The notes below the pieces were generated by a model. The model searched no databases. It was not told the DNA's origin and worked only from the letters and a program-made list of their open reading frames with translations. 43,049 bases of DNA from an uncultured Muribaculaceae bacterium (GTDB lineage: Bacteria; Bacteroidota; Bacteroidia; Bacteroidales; Muribaculaceae), in assembly GCA_947629175.1 (NCBI GenBank), contig CANRCT010000028.1:1-43049 (forward strand), written 5' to 3'. Positions 7,010 through 17,300 of the stretch are shown here, one piece after another. The position numbers and the translations under genes are program-made. Position 1 is the stretch's first letter. Every line of letters begins with the position of its first letter.

Positions 7010-8830
7010 ATGAACTATAGTTTTTTGGACTTTCTGGGGTTGCTCGGAGCTGTCGGGCTTTTCCTTTACGGCATGAAAGTGATGAGCGAAGGGCTTCAGA
7101 AAGCAGCGGGTGACCGCCTGCGCAACATCCTCTCCGCCATGACCCGCAACCGCTTCACGGGCACACTGACAGGCTTCGCTATAACGGCCCTTATCCAGAG
7201 CTCCTCCGCGAGCACGGTGATGGTGGTGAGCTTCGTCAACGCTGGACTTATGTCGCTGGCCCAGTCTATGGCCGTCATCATGGGCGCCAATGTGGGTACT
7301 ACATTTACGGCATGGGTTATAGCTCTGTTCGGCTTCAAGGTCAACATCTCTGCTTTTGTGTTGCCGCTGATAGGCCTCTCGATACCCTTGCTGTTCACCA
7401 AGAGCGGGCGCAATAAGTCGATCGGCGAGTTTCTGATAGGATTCGCTTTCCTCTTTATGGGGCTTGACCTGATAAGCCATTATGTCCCTGACCTGCAGAG
7501 CAACCCCGAAATGTTCGCCTTCCTGCAGCGTTATGCTTCGATGGGCTATCTGTCGGTATTGATTTTCTTGGCGGTGGGCATATTGCTGACTATGGTCATC
7601 CAGTCGTCGGCGGCGACATTCGCCATCACGCTTATAATGTGTTCGAAGGGATGGATCGACTTCAATCTGGCCTGCGCGCTTGTGCTCGGCAGCAATATCG
7701 GTACAACGATAACTCCGATACTGGCTTCGATGAGCGGCAATGTCGCTGCCAAACGCACGGCGATGGGCCATCTGCTTTTCAATCTGCTGGGAACGGTGTG
7801 GGTGCTGGCGCTTTATTTCCCCTTCGTGCATTTCAACGCCTGGCTGACAGAAGCCCTCGGTCAGGGGGACCCGACAGCTCTTCAGGGTTTTGTCAACCAT
7901 ATAGAGGCTACAGATCCTGAGGTGTACAATCATCTTTTTGACGGCTCTCTTCCCGACAGTCATCCCGTGGTGGCGCAGGTCGGGCAGATGCAGATGAGTG
8001 TGTCGATAGGCCTTTCGATATTCCATACGGTCTTCAACCTGATCAATCTCTCGGTGATGATATGGATGACCAATCTGTATGTGAAGATCGTCATGAAGCT
8101 TGTCCCTACCAAACACAAAGAGGACGAGGAATTCCAACTCAAGTTTATATCCGGCGGTCTGATGAATGCATCGGAGCTGAATATCGCCCAGGCTGAGAAG
8201 GAGATCGCGGTGTTTGCCGAACGCGTCCAGCGGATGATAGGCATGGCCCAGACCCTTGTCCATACAAAGGAGGGCACGGAGGAGTTCAACAACTCGTTCT
8301 CGCGGCTTGAAAAATATGAGGACATATCCGACCGCATGGAGATCGAGATAGCCCATTACCTCAACCGGTGCTCCGAGGGACGACTGTCAAACGAGGGCAA
8401 ACTTAAGATCGCCGCCATGCTGCGCATCGTCAGCGAGATAGAGAGCATAGCCGACTGCTGCCTGGGAGCCGGCAAGATACTTATCCGCAAGCAGCAGAGC
8501 CATATCAACTTCAATGAAGAGATATATGCCAATATCGACACGATGTTTGGCTACGTGGAGAATGCCATGGGCAATATGGTGGCTCTTCTCACCGATATGG
8601 ACAACGCCCGCGAGCAGGAGATCATAGTCAGCTACAACCGCGAGCGCGAGATCAACAACTTCCGCAACCAGCTGCGCACTTCGAATATCGAGAACATCAA
8701 CGAGTGCCATTACGAATATCAGGCAGGCATTTATTATATGGATCTTGTAGCTAATCTTGAGAAGACGGGCGACTATATCATAAATGTGGTGGATGCAGTG
8801 CGTGAACAGGTGAGAAGCAAGGTGGCTTGA
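7010..8830 (+). CDS. Na+/phosphate cotransporter with PhoU-like domain
   Basis: A 606-residue membrane protein starting 'MNYSFLDFLGLLGAVGLFLYGM'; a TTG at 6935 would add 25 residues that do not look like this family. Residues ~5-370 are the NptA/PNaS transporter with two inverted repeats, each marked by a QSS motif ('ALIQSSSAST' and 'MVIQSSAATFA') that helps form the sodium and phosphate sites. Residues ~400-606 are a helical PhoU-like domain. Family members import phosphate with sodium across the inner membrane. It stands alone, divergent from polA, with no Pho regulatory genes nearby. Assignment to the family is firm; the exact substrate is not proven. Confidence 0.92.
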   Translation: MNYSFLDFLGLLGAVGLFLYGMKVMSEGLQKAAGDRLRNILSAMTRNRFTGTLTGFAITALIQSSSASTVMVVSFVNAGLMSLAQSMAVIMGANVGTTFTAWVIALFGFKVNISAFVLPLIGLSIPLLFTKSGRNKSIGEFLIGFAFLFMGLDLISHYVPDLQSNPEMFAFLQRYASMGYLSVLIFLAVGILLTMVIQSSAATFAITLIMCSKGWIDFNLACALVLGSNIGTTITPILASMSGNVAAKRTAMGHLLFNLLGTVWVLALYFPFVHFNAWLTEALGQGDPTALQGFVNHIEATDPEVYNHLFDGSLPDSHPVVAQVGQMQMSVSIGLSIFHTVFNLINLSVMIWMTNLYVKIVMKLVPTKHKEDEEFQLKFISGGLMNASELNIAQAEKEIAVFAERVQRMIGMAQTLVHTKEGTEEFNNSFSRLEKYEDISDRMEIEIAHYLNRCSEGRLSNEGKLKIAAMLRIVSEIESIADCCLGAGKILIRKQQSHINFNEEIYANIDTMFGYVENAMGNMVALLTDMDNAREQEIIVSYNREREINNFRNQLRTSNIENINECHYEYQAGIYYMDLVANLEKTGDYIINVVDAVREQVRSKVA

Positions 8831-9011
8831 TATGCGATGGTTAAAATGCCGTCACAAAAACGCTTCAATTTGGTTACGCATGCCTTGTGCAGTCGTTTTA
8901 TTGCCTATCTTTAATGCGTTTTTCAGATCGGGGCGTCTTGGCGCAGCCAATGGCTGAAAAGTCAGCGATGTCCATTCATCATGTTGTTATTTTCGATAAC
9001 CAAAACCAAAA

Positions 9012-9692
9012 ATGTCTGAACGCATATTGATAGTTGACGCCGACTGCCTTGCCTGCGAATTACTTCAGTTCAAGTTTGAGAACGAAGGATTCAAGGTCGA
9101 TGTGGAGCACGACTGTCATGCAGCCATGCAGCGGACTCTCTCCGATTACAATCTTTTGCTGGTAGACATGATGGATGCGGATTTCAACGGTATAAAGTTT
9201 ACCAGAGAAGTCCGGGAAAATTCTGAAACGGCCAATCTCCCGATCATACTGCTGACTGCCCGTGCTTCGGAGGACAATGTGGTGAACGGTCTTGACGCAG
9301 GTGCCGATGATTTCATGCAGAAACCGTTCTCTACGCGTGAACTGGTGGCGCGCATACGCTCGGTATTGCGCCGCCGCCGTGTCATGTCGGCGCGGCGCAT
9401 GAGCAATATTATGCGCTATAAGGGCCTGACAGTGGATTTCGGAGTCGGCACTGTGACAATAGACGGCGCTCCGCTGATGCTCACCCGCACGGAATACCTG
9501 ATTCTGGCCATGTTCCTTCGTCACCGCAACCAATTCTTCGAGAGGGCCGAGATACAGCATGAAGCGTGGGAGGAAGATGGCATATCGGAGAGAGCGGTCG
9601 ACACCAATATCTCGCGGCTCCGTAAGAAGCTGGGAGAATACGGCAGGAACATAGTTAACCGACAGGGCTTTGGCTACGGCTTTATTGAATAA
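9012..9692 (+). CDS. OmpR-family response regulator (orphan)
   Basis: A 226-residue DNA-binding response regulator: receiver domain (1-120) and a winged-helix effector (130-226, '[18 protein letters not shown]' to '[12 protein letters not shown]'). The phosphoacceptor is D52 ('LLLVDMMD'), the switch threonine T82 ('LLTARA') and the conserved lysine K104 ('MQKPFS'). The acidic pocket is odd: the N-terminal motif is 'VDAD', with alanine (A10) at the place of the second magnesium-binding acid. No histidine kinase is adjacent. It is followed, with overlap, by rnhB and namZ. The target genes are unknown. Confidence 0.9.
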   Translation: MSERILIVDADCLACELLQFKFENEGFKVDVEHDCHAAMQRTLSDYNLLLVDMMDADFNGIKFTREVRENSETANLPIILLTARASEDNVVNGLDAGADDFMQKPFSTRELVARIRSVLRRRRVMSARRMSNIMRYKGLTVDFGVGTVTIDGAPLMLTRTEYLILAMFLRHRNQFFERAEIQHEAWEEDGISERAVDTNISRLRKKLGEYGRNIVNRQGFGYGFIE

Positions 9693-10296
9693 TCCGCTTC
9701 CGCCGTGTTTTCAGCGGGGAAGGCATGAGGCCGGTTGCGACGAAGCCGGACGCGGATGTCTTGCAGGGCCGGTTGTGGCTGCGGCGGTGATTCTCCCCGA
9801 CGATTTCAGTCATCCGTTGCTCAACGATTCAAAAAAACTCACCGAGCGTCAGAGAGACCGGCTCCGGCCGATAATAGAACGGGAGGCTGTGGCATGGGCA
9901 GTCGCCGAGGTGGATAATCTTGAGATCGACAGGATCAACATACTGCGGGCGTCGATTCTGGCAATGCATCGTGCGCTCGATATGCTCCGGACTGAACCCG
10001 GAGCTGTGATAGTCGACGGCAACAGATTTACCCGTTGGCGCGACAAGGATTGTCGTACTTTTGTCAAGGGCGACGGCCGGTTTGCCAATATCGCGGCCGC
10101 GTCGATTCTGGCAAAGACTCACCGCGACGAGATCATGCGTTCGCTCCACCGACAATATCCCGTCTACGGATGGGATGTCAACAAAGGATATCCGACAAAA
10201 GCACATCGTGCGGCTATTGAGGCCAACGGGCCATCGCCGCTGCACAGATTGACGTTCAGACTTCTGTCTGACTCACAACTGACATTGGAATTATGA
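9685..10296 (+). CDS. rnhB: ribonuclease HII
   Basis: About 203 residues. It degrades RNA in RNA-DNA hybrids and removes single misincorporated ribonucleotides. Signature motifs: '[15 protein letters not shown]' (catalytic D-E pair), 'NDSKKL', 'VIVDGN' and '[19 protein letters not shown]' with the remaining acidic residues, and '[14 protein letters not shown]'. No ATG precedes the first motif. The best start is TTG at 9685 (gives a leader of usual length), with TTG at 9670 as the alternative. Either way it overlaps the end of the response regulator (8 or 23 bp) and its own end overlaps namZ by 4 bp (ATGA), so the three are coupled. Confidence 0.93.
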   Translation: MNNPLPPCFQRGRHEAGCDEAGRGCLAGPVVAAAVILPDDFSHPLLNDSKKLTERQRDRLRPIIEREAVAWAVAEVDNLEIDRINILRASILAMHRALDMLRTEPGAVIVDGNRFTRWRDKDCRTFVKGDGRFANIAAASILAKTHRDEIMRSLHRQYPVYGWDVNKGYPTKAHRAAIEANGPSPLHRLTFRLLSDSQLTLEL

Positions 10297-11477
10297 TACG
10301 ACGAATACTGACGTTAATATTTGTAGCGGCTGCAGCGGCCGCGTTTGCAGCATCATCTGAAAACGCATCCGACAGAGTGACTGTCGGGGCAGAGCGCACA
10401 GATGTCTACACCCCGATGCTGAGTGGCAAGCGTGTGGCGCTGTTCAGCAACCATACCGGTATCGTGCCCGACGGGCGTCACACTCTTGACGTGATGCTCG
10501 ACGCCGGCATTGATGTGCGGCTTCTGTTTGCGCCCGAACATGGATTCAGAGGCACTGCCGACGCCGGAGCCAAGGTGAGTGATGCCACCGATAAGCGTAC
10601 CGGCCTGCCTGTACGCTCGCTTTACGGGGCCGGGCGAGCCAAAGCGTTGTCTAAAGCGTCGCTCGACAGCATCGACGTCATCGTATGTGATATTCAGGAT
10701 GTCGGGCTGCGCTACTATACTTATTACATCACTATGGCGGAGCTGATGGAGGCTTCTGCGGCTTACGGCAAAGAGTTTGTGGTGCTCGACCGTCCGAATC
10801 CCAACGGCATGACGGTCGACGGCCCGGTGCTCGATATGGCTTACCGTTCAGGCGTGGGCCGGTTCCCTATGCCGACGATGCACGGGTTGACGCTTGGCGA
10901 GATGGCCCGGATGGCTGTCGGCGAGGGGTGGATAAAAGGTGCCGGCAAACTGCGCCTTCATGTGGTGCCGTGCCTCGGATACACCCATGCCACACGCTAT
11001 CGTCTGCCCGTTGCCCCGTCGCCTAATCTGAAGGATATGAAAGCGGTGTATCTCTACGGTTCGACATGCTACTTTGAGGGAACGCCTGTCAGCCTCGGTC
11101 GCGGCACGGATATGCCGTTTACGGTCTACGGGCATCCTGATATGAAAGGGCCTTTCAGTTTTACTCCCCGCAGCGTGAAGGGAGCCATGAATCCGCCGCA
11201 GAAAGGGCGTGAGTGTCATGGCCGCGATCTGCGCACGCTCGACGACGAGGAGATCATCGCCCGCGGAGTCGATTTCAGTTATGTAGTCGACGCTTACCGT
11301 TCGCTCGGTATCGGGGAGAAATTCTTTACAAGGATGTTTGATCTGCTTGCCGGCAACGGAGAGATACGCCGTATGATTATGGATGGGGACACCCCCGATG
11401 AGATCCGCCAGTCGTGGGCCGACGATGTAGAGGCTTTCCGCGAGCGGCGCAAGCCCTATCTTCTCTATCCCGAATGA
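10293..11477 (+). CDS. namZ: DUF1343 exo-beta-N-acetylmuramidase (NamZ-like)
   Basis: A 394-residue exported protein. Residues 1-20 are a signal peptide ('[19 protein letters not shown]'). The rest matches DUF1343, now glycoside hydrolase family 171: '[13 protein letters not shown]', '[17 protein letters not shown]', '[17 protein letters not shown]', '[11 protein letters not shown]', '[18 protein letters not shown]'. Known NamZ enzymes release terminal MurNAc from peptidoglycan fragments in the periplasm, feeding cell-wall recycling; in Bacteroidetes such as Tannerella this is linked to MurNAc salvage. The start overlaps rnhB by four bases. No other muropeptide genes are visible nearby. The gene name follows the family and is not verified for this protein. 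Confidence 0.87.
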   Translation: MIRRILTLIFVAAAAAAFAASSENASDRVTVGAERTDVYTPMLSGKRVALFSNHTGIVPDGRHTLDVMLDAGIDVRLLFAPEHGFRGTADAGAKVSDATDKRTGLPVRSLYGAGRAKALSKASLDSIDVIVCDIQDVGLRYYTYYITMAELMEASAAYGKEFVVLDRPNPNGMTVDGPVLDMAYRSGVGRFPMPTMHGLTLGEMARMAVGEGWIKGAGKLRLHVVPCLGYTHATRYRLPVAPSPNLKDMKAVYLYGSTCYFEGTPVSLGRGTDMPFTVYGHPDMKGPFSFTPRSVKGAMNPPQKGRECHGRDLRTLDDEEIIARGVDFSYVVDAYRSLGIGEKFFTRMFDLLAGNGEIRRMIMDGDTPDEIRQSWADDVEAFRERRKPYLLYPE

Positions 11478-11509
11478 CCTCTCATCATCGGGCGACCGAT
11501 ATGTGGCGT

Positions 11510-12616
11510 TCAGTCGCCGACGGTTCGGTGTGAGCGGCTGAAATAATAGTCAAGCACGTGGCGTGCCGCGGCAAACGATGTCTGACGGTTGGCGAGCACA
11601 AGGCGTTCGCCCTCCGCAAGCTGACGTTCTATCTCCGGATCGTTGTAGAAGCTTGCGCGCAACTGCTCGTCGATGGTCTCGTACATCCAGTAGCGGCTCT
11701 GTTCGGCCCTACGGCGCTCGAAATAGCCGTTTTTGTCGACAAAAGCGAAATACCGGTCGATCATGTCCCAGATCTCCGGAATGCCCAGTTCGAAATAGCC
11801 CGAATATGTCAGTACTTCAGGATCCCAGCCCGACGCGGCCTTGGGGAAGAGCCTGAGCGCCGAGCGGAACTGTGCCTGTGCAAGGCGTGCGCGCTCCAGA
11901 TTGTCGCCGTCGGCCTTGTTGATGACTATGCCGTCGGCCATCTCCATGATGCCGCGCTTGATGCCCTGCAGCTCGTCGCCGGTGCCCGCGAGCTGTATGA
12001 GCAGGAAGAAGTCGACCATCGAGTGTACGGCAGTCTCGCTCTGCCCTACGCCGACGGTCTCGACGAAAATATTGTTGTAGCCTGCGGCCTCGCAGAGTAC
12101 GATCGTTTCGCGCGTTTTCCGCGCCACTCCTCCCAGAGAGCCGGCCGACGGACTCGGGCGAATGAATGCCGACGGATGCAGCGCCAGCCGCTCCATGCGT
12201 GTCTTGTCGCCGAGAATGCTCCCTTTTGTGCGTTCGCTTGAGGGGTCTATGGCGAGCACAGCAAGCTTGCCTCCGCTTTTAAGCACATGCAGTCCGAATG
12301 AGTCGATAGATGTGGATTTGCCTGCTCCGGGCACTCCGGTGATGCCGATGCGGCGCGAGCGGCCGGAGTGGGGCAGACACTTCTCTATCACTTCCTGTGC
12401 TATGGCATGATGTTCCGGCATCAGGCTCTCGACGAGAGTGACTGCTCTCGAAAGCATCGTGACGTCGCCTTTGAGTATTCCTTCCACCATTTCCGCCGCT
12501 GTAGGGAGCGGTTTGCGTCGGCGACGCTGCATATAGGGGTTGACCGAAGGGGGCGCAGCCACTCCCGGATTTACTGTCAGGCCATTGTAGCGTGGATCGT
12601 TTTCTGGATGTTGCAT
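11510..12616 (-). CDS. meaB: methylmalonyl-CoA mutase-associated GTPase MeaB
   Basis: A 368-residue G3E-class GTPase (ArgK/MeaB family). Walker A 'GVPGAGKS' spans 94-101, the switch region includes 'AIDPSSERTKGSILGDKTRM', 'FVETVGVGQSE' follows, and 'NKAD' is the base-recognition motif. It guards methylmalonyl-CoA mutase by controlling adenosylcobalamin loading and removing damaged cofactor, in the cytoplasmic succinate-propionate pathway. The mutase genes are not in this window. It lies 20 bp behind a DUF1573 gene on the same strand and is probably the last gene of that operon; it faces namZ convergently. Confidence 0.95.
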   Translation of the reverse strand: MQHPENDPRYNGLTVNPGVAAPPSVNPYMQRRRRKPLPTAAEMVEGILKGDVTMLSRAVTLVESLMPEHHAIAQEVIEKCLPHSGRSRRIGITGVPGAGKSTSIDSFGLHVLKSGGKLAVLAIDPSSERTKGSILGDKTRMERLALHPSAFIRPSPSAGSLGGVARKTRETIVLCEAAGYNNIFVETVGVGQSETAVHSMVDFFLLIQLAGTGDELQGIKRGIMEMADGIVINKADGDNLERARLAQAQFRSALRLFPKAASGWDPEVLTYSGYFELGIPEIWDMIDRYFAFVDKNGYFERRRAEQSRYWMYETIDEQLRASFYNDPEIERQLAEGERLVLANRQTSFAAARHVLDYYFSRSHRTVGD

Positions 12617-12636
12617 GGTGGAAAGAAAATGGATGG

Positions 12637-13761
12637 TTAAGGTTTGCCGGTAGGTTCGCCTACGACCCTGACAGTCTGCGAGGGGGCCGAGGGCGCATTG
12701 GTGATAAGTGTTATCCGAGCGTTGAGCAGCTCGTCGGATGCAATCTTGCCCGGATCGACAGTGACGCTGACTATGGCTTCTTTGCCCGGCTTGATACGTG
12801 TGGACGAAATGGTCGCCTTTACAGCCTTGTCGGGTGTGTGAAGCCTTCGTACAGTCAAAGGGGATTTGCCTGTATTGGTCACGGTGAATTTCATGACTAT
12901 CGGTTTGGCCGAACGCTCTATCCGTCCGAAATCAAGAGTCGTCCGGCTCAAGGTCGCTTCAGGGGCTTTCTCGCGATCCTCGATCGACATCGAGGAGAAA
13001 TCCTCTTTGATTATGGCGACAGTGCTTACCATGTGTGAAGCGCCACGGCCGTCGCTCAGTGAGATTGAGTCGGTGACCACTCCCCATGTGGGGCACTTTT
13101 CGGTGTCGAAAGTAGCAAATATCACAAACTGCTCACCGGGGCCTGCCGTCGAAGGCTCTACTATGGCTTTTATGTATGACGGCAGCATGCTGACGGTGGG
13201 ACGAATCGAGTCGTGGGATGCATTGTAAGCCCTCAGGGTGTGCTTGCCTGTGCGTCCCTTTTTAAGTTCGCCGAAGGGCATCACTGATGCTCCGAGACGC
13301 ATGTCGCCGATTTCCACGGGATAACGTCCGCGTAGTGAATTTGAGGTTCCGATGACGGTGCCCCGGATGCTGAGAGTCGACTGTTCCTCGGCATTTGTCA
13401 CGATATAGACTTTCTTTTCAAACCGTCCCGGCCGCCCGGAGGCATCATATGCCACGCTTACGGTCAGTGTGTCGCCCGGAGCTACAGGGCCGGGTGCGTA
13501 TTGCGGCCGGGTGCAGCCGCAGTTGGCCCTTGCAGAAAGAACTACGAGCGGTTCGTCGCCCGTGTTGATGGCCTGGAAACGGCATGTCACGCGCCCGAGA
13601 CTTTCGTCGAAAGCTCCGAAATCGTATATCTTCTCGATCCACTCGGCTTTGGGACCGACCGGTTTCTTGCGGGGACGAGGAGATGCGGCCGCAGCCAGCG
13701 AAACGACGATGGCCGCCGCTATCCATGCAATTCTTAAAGTGGAAGCATGCTTGCAGTACAT
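12637..13761 (-). CDS. DUF1573 exported protein, two-domain
   Basis: A 374-residue protein with an N-terminal signal peptide (about 1-26, 'IAWIAAAIVVSLAAAA'). At least two DUF1573 immunoglobulin-like beta-sandwich modules follow. The first (about 38-125) contains 'IYDFGAFDESLGRVTCRFQ' and 'RANCGCTRPQYAPG'; another near 275-370 contains 'LDFGRIERSAKPIVMKFTV'. The CGC motif after 'L.V....A/N' is typical of the family, which is abundant in Bacteroidetes and thought to act in the envelope; the function is unknown. It starts 7 bp after the end of the smaller DUF1573 gene and precedes meaB by 20 bp. Confidence 0.82.
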   Translation of the reverse strand: MYCKHASTLRIAWIAAAIVVSLAAAASPRPRKKPVGPKAEWIEKIYDFGAFDESLGRVTCRFQAINTGDEPLVVLSARANCGCTRPQYAPGPVAPGDTLTVSVAYDASGRPGRFEKKVYIVTNAEEQSTLSIRGTVIGTSNSLRGRYPVEIGDMRLGASVMPFGELKKGRTGKHTLRAYNASHDSIRPTVSMLPSYIKAIVEPSTAGPGEQFVIFATFDTEKCPTWGVVTDSISLSDGRGASHMVSTVAIIKEDFSSMSIEDREKAPEATLSRTTLDFGRIERSAKPIVMKFTVTNTGKSPLTVRRLHTPDKAVKATISSTRIKPGKEAIVSVTVDPGKIASDELLNARITLITNAPSAPSQTVRVVGEPTGKP

Positions 13762-13768
13762 TGCTCGA

Positions 13769-14149
13769 TCATTTTGGGATTATCATTCCGTTGAAGGAGA
13801 GTATTACGGGCTTGGAGGATGCGTTGGTGCGCACTTTCACTTTACGGTCGAGCTGTCCGCGGCGTCCCTCGGGGTTGAATGTGATCTTTATCTCGCCCGA
13901 TTTGCCGGGTGCGACCGGTTGTGCCGGGAATGCCGGCTTTGTGCAACCGCAGCCGCCGTTGCTGACTGATATGATGACGAGCGGTTCGTCGCCTGTGTTA
14001 GTGAACCGGTAAGTCCAGCTGACAGCACCCTTGTCGGCACGAATCGTGCCACAGTCGTGAGCCGTGGTGTCAAATGTGATTTCGGGCCCGGCTGCCATTG
14101 CTGCCATGGCCCATATGGAGGCAATCAGTGCTAATGCTAAACGTTTCAT
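13769..14149 (-). CDS. DUF1573 exported protein, single-domain
   Basis: A 126-residue protein with a signal peptide (about 1-19, 'LALALIASIWAMAAMA') and one DUF1573 module: 'TAHDCGTIRADKGAVSWTY', 'FTNTGDEPLVIISV', 'NGGCGCTKPAFP'. It reads like a single-module version of the next gene and starts the operon DUF1573-DUF1573-meaB. The function is unknown; the beta-sandwich fold and export suggest a periplasmic or surface structural role. Confidence 0.85.
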   Translation of the reverse strand: MKRLALALIASIWAMAAMAAGPEITFDTTAHDCGTIRADKGAVSWTYRFTNTGDEPLVIISVSNGGCGCTKPAFPAQPVAPGKSGEIKITFNPEGRRGQLDRKVKVRTNASSKPVILSFNGMIIPK

Positions 14150-14188
14150 TGTTACTGCATCTTGGTCATTTGCTTATTTTTAATAACC

Positions 14189-14196
14189 CAAAATTA
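14189..14196 (-). promoter_or_regulatory. possible -7 box for the DUF1573-meaB operon
   Basis: TAATTTTG on the minus strand fits TAnnTTTG and lies 39 bp before the start codon. The -33 side is weak. Confidence 0.35.
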
Positions 14197-14293
14197 CACA
14201 AAGCGGATGTCAGTGAAGTCGGTTTGAGTGTTAAAAATTATAAAACGGAGCTTGCGTCTGTCCTTAACGTATCATTGAAGATACATGAATCTC

Positions 14294-14324
14294 TTGACTC
14301 TGCCCGCATTTTTTGCTACATTTG
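14294..14324 (+). promoter_or_regulatory. promoter for the AlbA_2-WYL gene
   Basis: TTG (14294-14296), a 20-bp spacer and TACATTTG (14317-14324) match the Bacteroidetes consensus. It lies 38 bp before the ATG. Confidence 0.65.
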
Positions 14325-14362
14325 CCGAATAATCATATAATATATTTTAATTTCATACAATA

Positions 14363-17300
14363 ATGGAAAAATCGAATCAACCGCCATTCTGGCTACAGGT
14401 TAAGGAAGATTATATTTTTGACAATTTTGACGGTCTGCTTAAATACCTTGAGAATTACAATTACAATCATAGCGAGAACCCTAAACGTGACAATCCCGAT
14501 TATGAGTCGTCGCTTGAATGTATGAAAGGGATGCTTGACCGTATAACCGAACGCCTTGACCGCCACCAGTTCAGCCACCCGTTTCCCGATGATATCGACC
14601 GTCTTTCCTATCTTCGTCTGTATGCCGCAACAATATTAGCCGATCTGAAGGCAGGCAATCAGCCCCATTATTATATGACCGGAATGCTCAATCTGCTTGC
14701 GCTGACTCAGAAGAATACAAAGGATGAGACATTCAAGAAACTATGGGATATAGCAGTGGCCTGTCTGCGACGGCGCCGGATCACGCGGATGCGTATCAAC
14801 TGGTCGAATATACGCAATCTCGACGCCAGTCAGCTTCCGACATTCATCATACGCCTTGCAGACGGCACGGAGTTCGGCCCCGACACGGATCCACGCACTT
14901 TTTATTACGAACATTGCGGCACGCTTGCCGTCGGGCCCGATGATGTCAGTCTGGCGGCCTGCAACCTTGAACAGTTCTGTAAAATGAAACGGGCGTCGTT
15001 CGCCAGTCTCGACGGACTTCTGACTATTGTGGCTGACAGAGGGGATACCAAGTCGGAGCCCTCGTTTGACGATTTTCAGAAGCGGTCAAATGTGATGCTT
15101 CAGGGATTGAAGAATTTCAAGCCTTCGGGACGCAGGCTCAAACGAATTTACAACGATGGCGAGGAGGTCTACGTCAAAGTGACAGGTATCGATGGCGACA
15201 GGATAAAGGTGATGACGATTGATCCGGCATATGAGCCGATAAAGGGAGAGCTGTTCCGTTATTTCTCACAGCCGACAGATGCGATACCGGTGCCTGACTT
15301 TTCGGCGCTGCTGAAGCTGACGCGTCCCGACGGGCCGGAAGAGGAGACCGGACTGGCGGTGGGCGACGTGATGCGTGTGAAGTACAAAAAGAATGTCTCC
15401 AACAAGTTTGATGTCAGGCCCGCGCTTGAATCATTTTACCGTCAGCTTGCCAAAAGCAGCTGCGCTCAGGTGTTCGACGGCATCTATGCCGGGGTGTTCG
15501 GCAGCGATTCAGGTACGCTGTGGCGTCTCAGCAATGGGCTGACTGTGGCCGTACACCGCAGCAAGTACGAGGGGGTGCCCGCCGACTATGTGGAAAGTGT
15601 GGGCGTCGCGGCCGAGGAGGGCACGAGCATCAGCCTGCAGACGTATAAGGATGTCAGCGACCAGCAGCCTCTGCGTGTCTACGCCCAGTTTGATATGTTT
15701 TATCCTTACCGCTTCGGAATGGATAATTTCAAGCCTGCGGATGCCGACCGCAACTTTCTGTATAATTTCCTGAACGACTGCAATGCCAACTGTCCGTTTG
15801 ATGACGAGCAGGAACCGTCGAGAGAGATGGTCGACGATCCCAGGGGTATAAGGCTTCTGGCAAATTTCATGAGCCATATACTGCGTAACGGAGATTTCGG
15901 TTCGGTTGAAAAGCTTGAATACATCACCGCCGCACATATCCTGGCGCTGATGTCGGACAGGCCCGATGATGTGGCATATATGGAGCTGCAGCGTCAGTAT
16001 CTGGTCAGACTTGTGGCGTTCAGCCGCAACCGTGAGGTGGATGGTCTTTCACGACAGGCGAGCGACTCACTCGCTTCAAATCCCGACGTGGTGCTGTGGC
16101 AGCGCATCATCAGCGAGCTCAACCGCTACCGCCATCCTGAGACGCTGACGCTCACTACTGAAGTGCGCGACAACCAGGACGCCAGTATCAACAAACTCAT
16201 TGATGCGTCAAATTCGCTTATAGGCATAATCAGTGAGACGGAGCTTAACAATATCAAGAAATCGATAGCCCAGAAACTGGGAGTGGACGACGAGTATGTG
16301 GCGATTGATTCCAACCGCACCTTCTACGGCGAGGAGTCGTCGACTCTCGAACTGAAAAAGTCGATCGTTTTTCCGCCTGTCAACCGCCGGCGGTTCAAGG
16401 AAGTGGAGGCCGAGCCTGATGTGCAGAAGTGGGCGATACTCAAGACCGTCTGCGGCTATCTTAATTCGGAACTCGGGGGAGACCTGCTGCTCGGCGTCAA
16501 TGACAACGGTTATGCCGAAGGCCTGGACGCCGATATCAGGGAGCTTGTCAAGGAGTCCAGAATCAAAGTGGCGAGCAACGATGCCTACAGCCGCTACGTG
16601 CAGTCGGTGGTGGAGGACGCTTTTGTCGATGCCGACAATTCCAATCCTATCGGCGACGTTCTCGGGTCGGATATCACTTATGCCATTGAGACGAGCAAGG
16701 AGGGCAAGGACGTCCTCAGGATTCGTGTGAAACCCTATACATTCGGTCTGGTTAGATTCAAGTCGGGGCCGAGACCCGACGGACTGCAGGAGGCCTACGT
16801 GAGGCAGAGCGGCAAGACTGTTCCCATGACCCAGGCGCTCGCCGCAAGACTGCGGGCGCAGCGTACGGCACGCGATACTTCCGACATGGCTCTGCTCCGC
16901 AAGGCGGCGGCCGAGAAGCGTGTGGCTGTGCTCAAGGGCTATGCCTCGTCGTCGAGTCGCGACGACCGCCATATCGAGGTCTACAAGATATGGGAACAGC
17001 GGCGGACGATCTGCGGCTACGACATACTGGAGAAAAAGACACGTCTGTTCAAGCTCACGAGGTGTGAGAGTGTGGAACTGACGCCACAGACCTGGAGCCG
17101 CGCCCACGGGACGACCAATCTCGATATAGACCCGTTCGGAATGAGCTACGAGCAATTCAAGGCATCTGAAATCGCCGTAAGGCTTTCGACCTACGGCTAC
17201 AGACTGATGGTGGAGGAGTTCCCGATCGCGCGTCCTCTGATCCAGCCGTTGGGAGAGGCTGACTGCAATGGCGCCACGTATGAGCTGCGGTGCTCGATCA

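Noticed and set aside
7001-8356. 451-aa minus-strand frame
   Set aside because: Antiparallel to the Na/Pi cotransporter, rich in H and R, no recognisable domain; a shadow frame of a high-GC gene.
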